A stretch of DNA of 11,398 nt, taken from assembly GCA_035524275.1 (NCBI GenBank), contig DATKPC010000104.1:1-11398 (forward strand), written 5' to 3'. This DNA comes from DATKPC01 sp035524275. GTDB lineage: Bacteria > Pseudomonadota > Gammaproteobacteria > Burkholderiales > Burkholderiaceae_F. Below are positions 5,591-11,398 of this stretch, one piece after another (position 1 is the first letter of the stretch; each line of letters opens with the position of its first letter). The translations under genes and the position numbers were made by a program. The notes under the pieces are model-generated. The model did not search any database. It was not told the DNA's origin and saw only the letters and a list, made by a program, of their open reading frames with translations.

Positions 5591-6955
5591 ATGAAGATCC
5601 TGCTCTACGGCATTCATTACGCGCCGGAGTTGACCGGCGCCGGCAAGGCGACCGGCGAATTGGCGGCGTGGCTCGCGGAGTCCGGCCACGACGTGCGCGT
5701 CGTCACCGGCCATCCGTTCTTTCCTCAGTGGAAGCGGGTAAGCGGGCTTTCCAGCTGGCGCTACGCGCGCGAGGACGACCGCGGCGTCAAAGTCTGGCGG
5801 GCGCCCCACATCGTGCCGGCCCGGCCGACCGCGACGAAGCGGTTCCTGCAAGGCCTGAGCTTCGCGCTGTCCTCGCTGCCGCTGCTCGCGCGGCAACTCG
5901 CGTGGCGGCCCGACGTCGTCTGGGTGGCATCGCCGACGCTGGCCACGGCGCCCGGCGCGTGGCTCCTGGCTCGCGCCTGCAGCGCGCGGACCTGGCTTCA
6001 CGTGCGGCGCCTCGATACGGACCGCGCCTCGGCGACGCAGGCGCCGCCGACGCTACGGCAACGGGTGGCGGCCGCGCTGGAACGCGCGGCGCTGTCGCTC
6101 TTCGATCGCGTCTCGGCCGCATCGCAATCGATGCTCGCGCGCTTGCACCAGCGCGGCGTCGGCTTCGAGCGCCTGGTGCTGTTTCCGCACTGGGTCGATA
6201 CCAACGCGGTCCGTCCGCTGGCGAAGCCCAGCGCGCTGCGGCGCATGTACGGCATCGACGACCGGGAGGTCGTCGCGCTGTACGCCGGGGCGCTCGAGGA
6301 AGGGCGCGGCCTCGAAGTCGTCGCGAACGCGGCGCGGATCCTGGAGCGACATACGCCGGTGACGTTCGTCTTCTGCGGCCAGGGCCCGGACCAGGACGAA
6401 CTGGACTCGTGGTGCGACGGCTTGTCCAACATCCGGTTCCTGTCGCTGCAACCGGCGGCGCTGCTGAACGATCTGCTGAACCTCGCGGACATCCACGTGC
6501 TGCCGATGGCGCCGGGCCGCGACGACGTCGCGATTCCGTCGAAGCTCGTCGGCATGCTCGCGAGCGGCCGCCCGGTCGTCGCGACCGTGAGGCCGGATAC
6601 CCCGGTGGCGCGCTACGTCAACGAGCGCGGGCTGATCGTCCCGCCGAACGACCCGCACGCGTTGGCGGCGGCACTGGCCAGCCTCGCGCTGGCGCCAGGT
6701 CGTCGTGCGCGCCTGGGGCAGGCCGCACGCGCGTTCGCGACGCGCAACACGGACATCGACTTCGTGCTCGGGCGTTTCGAGCGCGGGCTCTACGACCTGC
6801 TCGCTTCGTCGCTGCCGCCGTCGGCGCACCCGTACGACCTGCCGGTGGAGACCGCCGGCGAGTTTCGGCCGATGCCGCGCCGCGGTGCCGGCGGCGCCAG
6901 CGTGCTGCCGGAAGCCGACGTCGCCAGCGATCCTCGGGTGTCGCCGGCGCGCTGA
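5591..6955 (+). CDS. WcaI-like family 4 glycosyltransferase
   Basis: A 454-residue GT-B fold enzyme resembling WcaI of colanic acid synthesis. It should transfer a sugar from a nucleotide donor to a lipid-linked glycan at the inner membrane face. The N-terminal half matches well: MKILLYGIHYAPELTGAGK (1-19), VVTGHPFFPQW (37-47), VKVWRAPHIVPARPT (66-80), LPLLARQLAWRPDVVW (96-111). The C-terminal half has LFPHWVD (197-203), LYAGALEEGRGLEVV (230-244), FCGQGPD (261-267) and PSKLVGMLASGRPVVAT (316-332). Two usually conserved spots differ: the acidic segment after the LH-x-Q-D position reads HVRRLDTDR (137-145), and the lysine of the GxxxKxG donor loop is absent (EEGRG). About 45 proline-rich residues extend past the usual end. 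The start has a good AAGGA site. Donor and acceptor are unknown; rhamnose is only a neighbourhood guess. Confidence 0.85.
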   Translation: MKILLYGIHYAPELTGAGKATGELAAWLAESGHDVRVVTGHPFFPQWKRVSGLSSWRYAREDDRGVKVWRAPHIVPARPTATKRFLQGLSFALSSLPLLARQLAWRPDVVWVASPTLATAPGAWLLARACSARTWLHVRRLDTDRASATQAPPTLRQRVAAALERAALSLFDRVSAASQSMLARLHQRGVGFERLVLFPHWVDTNAVRPLAKPSALRRMYGIDDREVVALYAGALEEGRGLEVVANAARILERHTPVTFVFCGQGPDQDELDSWCDGLSNIRFLSLQPAALLNDLLNLADIHVLPMAPGRDDVAIPSKLVGMLASGRPVVATVRPDTPVARYVNERGLIVPPNDPHALAAALASLALAPGRRARLGQAARAFATRNTDIDFVLGRFERGLYDLLASSLPPSAHPYDLPVETAGEFRPMPRRGAGGASVLPEADVASDPRVSPAR

Positions 6956-6985
6956 TGCCCGCTGTTGCCGGCGGATCGACGCCTT

Positions 6986-7045
6986 GATGCCGTCGGCTAT
7001 GTGGTCGGATATGTGGTCGGATATGTGGTCCGATAGGCCGTCGGA
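6986..7045. repeat. Degenerate 12-base tandem repeat, about five units
   Basis: Two perfect copies of TATGTGGTCGGA (6998-7009, 7010-7021) are followed by TATGTGGTCCGA (7022-7033) and TAGGCCGTCGGA (7034-7045). They are preceded by the diverged GATGCCGTCGGC (6986-6997). The array lies in the 116-base gap between two genes that converge. It is open in several frames because 12 is a multiple of three, but no start, ribosome site or family supports translation. No T-rich hairpin terminator was found beside it. Confidence 0.85.
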
Positions 7046-7071
7046 CCGCTGCTGAGCTTCGTCGGCGCGAT

Positions 7072-7629
7072 CTACGACGCGAAGAAGCGGTAGACGGCCC
7101 GATACGGCGCGCGCAGTTCCTGCCCGCGCTGCGCTTCGCCGCAGGGTGCCTCGCCGGGCTGGCCGCCTTCGGTCGACAGGCGCTGGATCAGCGTGACGCC
7201 GGCGAAGATGCCCGGCGCCGCGGCCGGCGTCGCATCGAGCAGCAACCACGGTATCGCGCCGGGCGTCGTCGATGGCGCGCTCGCGCGCACCTTCCCCTTG
7301 ACCTCGCTGCCGTCGGTGCCGTGCCACGTCGGGCCGGCATCATGGTGCCCGACCGGTCTCGTGAACTGCGGGTCGGTGTAGAGGACGGCGTCGGGCGCCA
7401 GGAAGGTCCAGCGGCCCCGGGTGGCGTCGGCGGGGTCGGCGTCGCAGCGGTAGACCTGCGAGCCGCGCGCGTAGAGGGTCAGGCGAAGCGCCTGGGCGCC
7501 GGGGGGTTGCAGCGGGGGTGGGACGTCGATGGGGGGCGTCGTGGTGCAGGCGGCCAGGGCCGCGGCGAGAATGGCTATTGCGGCGGGATGGAGAGCGCCG
7601 ACGTCAACATCGCTTCCCTGCCTAGGCAT
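7072..7629 (-). CDS. DUF3455 domain lipoprotein
   Basis: A 185-residue predicted lipoprotein. A hydrophobic stretch (about 12-27) ends in the lipobox LAAC with Cys28, so it should be lipid-anchored in the envelope after cleavage by signal peptidase II. The n-region is weakly basic, with only one arginine. Residues about 45-183 match DUF3455: ARGSQVYRC near the start, WTFLAPDAVLYTD, VGHHDAGPTWHGTDGSEVKG, AIPWLLLDA, GVTLIQRLSTEGGQ, a late cysteine (PCGEA) and YRAVYRFFAS at the end. The two cysteines of the mature domain may pair. The domain's function is not known. The start is at 7629 with a weak GGGAA upstream. It converges with the glycosyltransferase gene and diverges from the M3 peptidase gene. 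Confidence 0.88.
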   Translation of the reverse strand: MPRQGSDVDVGALHPAAIAILAAALAACTTTPPIDVPPPLQPPGAQALRLTLYARGSQVYRCDADPADATRGRWTFLAPDAVLYTDPQFTRPVGHHDAGPTWHGTDGSEVKGKVRASAPSTTPGAIPWLLLDATPAAAPGIFAGVTLIQRLSTEGGQPGEAPCGEAQRGQELRAPYRAVYRFFAS

Positions 7630-7752
7630 ATCGCATTCCCACGTGAGCTTGGCGTCCGGGCGATCTTAACGCCGGCTGGGCACAATACGGTCCCTTGAGG
7701 GGCGGCCCTGCCGCGCGTCTTCACCGGAACAAAACCAAGGAAATCGACGACG
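7630..7752. promoter_or_regulatory. Divergent intergenic region with possible promoters
   Basis: These 123 bases separate two genes that start in opposite directions, so promoters for both are expected. CACAAT (7681-7686) is a plausible -10 for the rightward peptidase gene, but no -35 at proper spacing is visible. For the leftward gene no convincing box pair was found. AAGGA (7737-7741) is the likely ribosome site for the peptidase, with a slightly long 11-base spacer. No strong operator-like palindrome was seen. Confidence 0.3.
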
Positions 7753-9828
7753 ATGCCACGATCGACGCTGAGGAGAAGCCTCGACCCCATCGCGATAGCG
7801 GGCTGCGCGGCGCTGTGGGCGCTGTGGGCGCTGTGGGCACTGTGGGCGCAGCCGGCGCACGCGGCGCTGCCCGCCGCCACGGGCATCACCTGGAACGTGA
7901 CCCCGCAACAGATCGCAGACCACTGCAAGCAGCGGATCGCGGAGGCGACCGCCCGGATCAAGACGCTCGACGAGCAGCCGGCGGGCGCGGGATTCGGCAA
8001 GGGCCTGTTGCCGATCGAAAGCGCGGTCGCGGATCTCTCCGATGCGCTCGCCGCCGAAGCGGTCCTCGGGCAGATCGCGGTCACGAAGGACGTCCGCGAT
8101 GCGGCCACGAAGTGCAGCGAGGATCTCGCCGGCTTCGGCGTCAAGGTCGGCGCCGACCCGGCGATTCTCGCGTTCGCCACGACGGCCCGCGACGAAGTGA
8201 CGGCCACCGCGGACCGCGCGCTGGTGCAGCGCTATGTCGAGGCCGGCCGCCGCTCCGGCGCCGGGCTGGATGCGGCCAAGCGCAAGCAGGCGACCGCGCT
8301 CTTCGAGCGGCTGAGCAAGGTGCAGATCGCCTTCCAGCGCGAGTTGTCGGAAGAGACGCCGACGATCGCGATCACGCACGACGAGGCGACATCGCTGCCG
8401 CCGTCGTTCGTCGCGACGTTGAAGGCGAAAGGCAGCGGCTACGTCGTGCCGGTCAACGAAAGCACCGCGTTGCCCTTCATGAAGAACGAGGCCTCGTCGG
8501 CGGCGCGCAAGCGTTACCGGGTGGCCTATGACTCGCGCGGCGGACCGGCCAACGTCAAGCGGCTGGCCGAAGCGGTGGCGTTGCGCGATCGCCTGGCGCA
8601 CCTGCTCGGCTTCAAGACCTGGGCGGACTATCAGCTCGATACCAAGATGGCCAAGACGCCGGCGCGCGCGATGGCGCTGCTGGCGCAGGTCGACGAGGCG
8701 CTGTTGCCGAAGGCGCGCGAGGAGGTGGCGGTGCTTGCGGCGATGAAGCGCGACGGCGGCGACAAGGCGCCGATGGCGAGCTGGGACTACCTGTACTTCG
8801 AGAACCAGCTGCAGAAGTCGAAGTACGCCGTCGACGAGGAGGCCGTGCGGCGCTACTTTCCGGTCCAGAAGGTGATCGCGGCGGTGTTCCAGATCTACGA
8901 GCACCTGCTCGGCGTCCGGTTCGAGGAGATCAAGCCGGCCGACGCCTGGGCCCCGGACGTGCTGGAGTATTCGATCACCGACGTCGCGAGCGGCAAGGCG
9001 GTCGGATGGTTCTATCTCGACCTGTATCCGCGCGCCGGCAAGTACGAGCACTTCGCGATGTTCCCGCTGCGTGCCGGGCGCGTGCTGCCGAGCGGCGAGG
9101 TGCAGAAGCCGGTGTCGGCGATCATCGGCAACTGGCCGCTGGCGGAACCCGGCAAGCCGGCGCTGCTGACGCACGACGACGTGATCACGTTCTTCCACGA
9201 GTTCGGGCACCTGATGCACAACTCGCTGTCGACCGCGCCGTACGAGACGATCTTCGGCGCGAACGTGCGGCAGGACTTCGTCGAGGCGCCCTCGCAGATG
9301 CTGGAGAACTGGATGTGGCAGCCGAGCGTGCTGAAGCAGGTCTCGAGCGAGGTCGACACCGGGCAGCCGCTGCCCGACGAGTTGATCCGGAAGATGATCG
9401 AGGCGAAGCACGTCGACGACGGCGTGCGGTGGTCGCGGCAGGTCTTCTATGGCACGTACGACATGACGCTGCACAGTTCCGGGGCCCACGTGGACCCGAC
9501 GAGGCTGTGGTTCGACCTGTCGCGAAAGCTGCTGGTGTTTCCGGCGATTCCGGGCACGCTGCCGGAGGCGGGCTTCGGGCATCTTGTCGGCGGCTATGAC
9601 GCCGGGTATTACGGCTACCTGTGGTCGCTCGTCTATGGCCAGGACATGTTCAGCGAGTTCGCGAAGGGCGGTGTCGACAGCGCCGAGGTCGGCATGCGCT
9701 ACCGCAAGGACATCCTGGAGCCCGGCGGCTCGATCGAGCCCGACGTGATGCTGCACAACTTCCTCGGGCGCGACGTGAGCTACGAGCCGTTCTACGAATA
9801 TGTCGGGATCAAGAAGCTGGCGCCGTAG
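7753..9828 (+). CDS. Secreted M3 family zinc oligopeptidase
   Basis: A 691-residue thimet-oligopeptidase-like metallopeptidase that should cleave short peptides. The zinc site is clear: HEFGH at 482-486 (His482, Glu483, His486) and the third ligand Glu511 in DFVEAPSQ, 29 residues after His482 as in the family. The substrate-binding block GFGHLVGGYDAGYYGYLW near residues 610-630 keeps the histidine and tyrosines that position the peptide carbonyl. Unlike the cytosolic enzymes, it begins with a signal peptide (basic PRSTLRR, then a hydrophobic core made of four ALW repeats, with likely cleavage after AHA at 37), so it probably acts in the periplasm or outside. Overall length is normal for secreted M3 proteins. 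The GNAT gene follows 17 bases later and is probably co-transcribed. Confidence 0.95.
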   Translation: MPRSTLRRSLDPIAIAGCAALWALWALWALWAQPAHAALPAATGITWNVTPQQIADHCKQRIAEATARIKTLDEQPAGAGFGKGLLPIESAVADLSDALAAEAVLGQIAVTKDVRDAATKCSEDLAGFGVKVGADPAILAFATTARDEVTATADRALVQRYVEAGRRSGAGLDAAKRKQATALFERLSKVQIAFQRELSEETPTIAITHDEATSLPPSFVATLKAKGSGYVVPVNESTALPFMKNEASSAARKRYRVAYDSRGGPANVKRLAEAVALRDRLAHLLGFKTWADYQLDTKMAKTPARAMALLAQVDEALLPKAREEVAVLAAMKRDGGDKAPMASWDYLYFENQLQKSKYAVDEEAVRRYFPVQKVIAAVFQIYEHLLGVRFEEIKPADAWAPDVLEYSITDVASGKAVGWFYLDLYPRAGKYEHFAMFPLRAGRVLPSGEVQKPVSAIIGNWPLAEPGKPALLTHDDVITFFHEFGHLMHNSLSTAPYETIFGANVRQDFVEAPSQMLENWMWQPSVLKQVSSEVDTGQPLPDELIRKMIEAKHVDDGVRWSRQVFYGTYDMTLHSSGAHVDPTRLWFDLSRKLLVFPAIPGTLPEAGFGHLVGGYDAGYYGYLWSLVYGQDMFSEFAKGGVDSAEVGMRYRKDILEPGGSIEPDVMLHNFLGRDVSYEPFYEYVGIKKLAP
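7810..7845 (+). repeat. Four 9-base tandem repeats coding for the signal peptide core
   Basis: GCGCTGTGG occurs three times exactly (7810-7818, 7819-7827, 7828-7836), followed by GCACTGTGG (7837-7845). Each unit encodes Ala-Leu-Trp. The four units make most of the hydrophobic core of the M3 peptidase signal peptide. The unit length keeps the reading frame, so gain or loss of units would change only the length of the core. Confidence 0.9.
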
Positions 9829-9845
9829 GCGCGGCGGGGGGTGTC

Positions 9846-10376
9846 GTGTCGGAGCAGATCACGATTCGGCGCGCGGTCGCGGAGGACGCGGAAGCGCTGG
9901 CCCGGCTGATGGGCGACGAGACGGTGTTCCCGCAGCTCCTGCAGCTGCCCTACCCCGACGTCCAGCTCTGGCGCAAGCGCCTGGAGGCGCCGTCGGTGCC
10001 GGGCTCGCCGGACATCAGCCTCGTCGCGGAGGTCGGCGGCGCCGTGGCGGGCAGCGCCGGGCTGCATGCGGTGGGGCACAACCTCCGGCGGCGACATGCG
10101 ATGGTGCTGGGGATCTCGGTCGCGCGGCAGATGCAGGGGCGCGGCGTCGGCGCCGCGTTGATGAAGGCGCTGACCGAGTATGCGGATGGCTGGGCCGGCG
10201 TCCTGCGGATCGAGCTCACCGTGTGGCCCGACAACGAGCGGGCGATGGCGCTGTATCGGAAGTTCGGGTTCGAGGTCGAGGGAACGCTGCGCGCGTGGGG
10301 ACTGCGGGATGGGCGGTATGCGGATGCGGTGGCGATGGCGCGGATCAACGCGCGGATGATGCCGGGCGGGGGTTGA
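9846..10376 (+). CDS. GNAT N-acetyltransferase, YhhY/AaaT-like
   Basis: A 176-residue protein with one GNAT domain, which transfers acetyl from acetyl-CoA to an amine. The acetyl-CoA loop is LGISVARQMQGRGVGAALM (88-106, with QGRGVG at 97-102). The C-terminal part, IELTVWPDNERAMALYRKFGFEVEGTLR followed by LRDGRYADAVAMARI, and the N-terminal SEQITIRRAVAEDAEAL with LQLPYP closely resemble E. coli YhhY (AaaT), described as acetylating free amino acids such as phenylalanine and methionine. Orthology is an inference. The GTG at 9846 is chosen because it directly precedes SEQITIRR and lies behind a G-rich ribosome site. It begins 17 bases after the peptidase stop, so amino-acid or peptide metabolism may link the two genes. 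Confidence 0.9.
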   Translation: MSEQITIRRAVAEDAEALARLMGDETVFPQLLQLPYPDVQLWRKRLEAPSVPGSPDISLVAEVGGAVAGSAGLHAVGHNLRRRHAMVLGISVARQMQGRGVGAALMKALTEYADGWAGVLRIELTVWPDNERAMALYRKFGFEVEGTLRAWGLRDGRYADAVAMARINARMMPGGG

Positions 10377-10437
10377 GGGCGGGGAGAGGCCGAGTAAGCT
10401 CGATCGCACGTCGCACGCCAGCCGGTTGCCAGCCCGC

Positions 10438-11388
10438 ATGACTCTCGAAGCCCAGATCCACGACAGCGTCGACTACCTCGCCTCGGCCGATGCGGTGCGC
10501 AGCCTCGCGGCGGACGTCTACTGGCCGAAGTGGCATTCGCCGTGGTGGCACATGCTGCTTCTGCACGAGATGGGCGAGACGCGGCGCATTCCGGACACCG
10601 CGATCGAGAACACGATCGAGGTGCTCGTCCGCTTTCCGTTGAAGATCTTCCCGATCCGCCCGGACGAGATGCCGCCGGCGATGGACCCGCATCGTCACGT
10701 CGCGTGTCACTGCCAGCTCGGCAGCATCTACCAGGTCCTCGGCGAGCGCGGCATCGACGTCGATGCGCGGCTGCCGTGGATTCGGCCGTGGTTTCATCGG
10801 TATCAAATGGCCGACGGCGGCCTGAATTGCGACGCCGGCGCGTATCTCGTGACCGACGAATGTCCGAGCTCGATGGTCGGGACGATCGCCGCGTTCGAGG
10901 CGGTGCTGCGGTATTCGCCGCGGGGATGGACGCCGGAGGACCGGCGGTTCCTCGATGGCGCGGCGCACTTCCTGATCGAGCGGAAGCTGATGCTCGGGTC
11001 GGCGACGCGCCACAACGCCGAGGAACGCGAAAGCGCGCTGTCGTGGACGAAATTGTGCTTTCCGAGGTTCTATTTCTACGACGTGCTGCGCGGGTTGACG
11101 GCGCTGCTGGCGTGGTCGCGGATGACCGGCGCGGAAGTTCCGCTCGCGGCGCTGCAGGGCGCCGCGCGCCATCTGCAGGAGGAGTTCGGCGCGGGCGACG
11201 TGCGCATCGGGCGGACGTGCTACGACGGGACGAGGACGCGGCTGCAACAGCCGGATGGGACCTGGGTGCGTGCGGACGCGACGTTCTTTCCGTTGCTGCA
11301 GGCGGTGAGCCGGGTCGGGGACGTGTCGCCGTTCTTGACGCGCGAGTGGGGGCGGGCGCGCGCGATGGTCGGGCGGGCGTTGGGGTGA
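10438..11388 (+). CDS. Uncharacterised protein with prenyltransferase-like (alpha/alpha toroid) features
   Basis: A 316-residue soluble protein without signal peptide or membrane segment. I do not recognise a named family with certainty. It is rich in amphipathic helices, and HRYQMADGGLNC (120-131) recalls the DGG turn of terpenoid-cyclase/protein-prenyltransferase toroid repeats. GTIAAFEAVLRY, FLDGAAHFLIERKL and DVLRGLTALLAWSRM look like successive inner helices. Clusters of possible metal ligands or catalytic residues stand out: WHMLLLHEMGE (37-47), DPHRHVACHC (83-92), NCDAGAYLVTDEC (130-142) and RTCYDGT (259-265). The ATG at 10438 is preferred over a TTG at 10426; neither has a clear ribosome site. 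It lies 61 bases after the GNAT gene, in the same direction. A cyclase, lyase or structural role are all possible. Confidence 0.8.
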   Translation: MTLEAQIHDSVDYLASADAVRSLAADVYWPKWHSPWWHMLLLHEMGETRRIPDTAIENTIEVLVRFPLKIFPIRPDEMPPAMDPHRHVACHCQLGSIYQVLGERGIDVDARLPWIRPWFHRYQMADGGLNCDAGAYLVTDECPSSMVGTIAAFEAVLRYSPRGWTPEDRRFLDGAAHFLIERKLMLGSATRHNAEERESALSWTKLCFPRFYFYDVLRGLTALLAWSRMTGAEVPLAALQGAARHLQEEFGAGDVRIGRTCYDGTRTRLQQPDGTWVRADATFFPLLQAVSRVGDVSPFLTREWGRARAMVGRALG

Positions 11389-11398
11389 GTGGGGGTGG

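Noticed and set aside
5509..6987. 492-codon + strand frame overlapping the glycosyltransferase
   Set aside because: It is an out-of-frame, arginine/alanine-rich shadow of the WcaI-like gene, which has the family motifs and a ribosome site.
6986..7045. CRISPR-like array
   Set aside because: The units are only 12 bases, directly abutting, with no unique spacers and no cas genes nearby.
7666..9756. 696-codon minus-strand open frame opposite the M3 peptidase
   Set aside because: It is arginine- and histidine-rich shadow translation of a peptidase with clear motifs, and there is no start context or family match.

Overview
The window is a G+C-rich bacterial chromosome segment (about two thirds G+C by eye) with strong G/C preference at third codon positions. 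The genes point to a Gram-negative proteobacterium, most likely betaproteobacterial. They include a lipobox protein with a DUF3455 domain, a secreted M3 oligopeptidase, a complete dTDP-L-rhamnose set and a -24/-12 (sigma-54 type) promoter in front of a polysaccharide operon. The phylum-level guess rests on family resemblance and composition only.

Positions 1-5197 are a cell-surface polysaccharide region on the + strand. It opens with the tail of an unidentified gene (1-72) and a poorly resolved stretch (73-304). Next is a two-domain protein (305-1630) that joins a discoidin/F5-8C carbohydrate-binding-like domain to an FkbM-type methyltransferase. After 141 bases carrying a strong sigma-54-like promoter comes a tight four-gene operon, rfbB-rfbA-rfbC-rfbD (1772-5197), which makes dTDP-L-rhamnose from glucose-1-phosphate. 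The logical link is that rhamnose is supplied to a surface glycan and the neighbouring methyltransferase may decorate that glycan.

Positions 5198-5590 hold no gene. They contain a large perfect inverted pair of REP-like hairpin elements just after rfbD and a possible promoter for the next gene. A WcaI-like family-4 glycosyltransferase follows (5591-6955), with a divergent active-site region and an extra C-terminal tail. It converges on a minus-strand DUF3455 lipoprotein gene (7072-7629). The gap between them carries a degenerate 12-base tandem repeat.

Positions 7630-7752 separate the lipoprotein gene from a divergent + strand group. This group comprises a secreted M3 zinc oligopeptidase whose signal peptide is built from a 9-base tandem repeat (7753-9828), a YhhY/AaaT-like GNAT acetyltransferase (9846-10376) and an unassigned soluble protein that looks like an alpha/alpha-toroid, prenyltransferase-like fold (10438-11388). 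No tRNA, rRNA, CRISPR array, transposase or integrase was seen. The points most worth checking are the sigma-54-like control of the rhamnose operon, the discoidin-FkbM fusion, the inverted REP pair and the last, uncharacterised gene.
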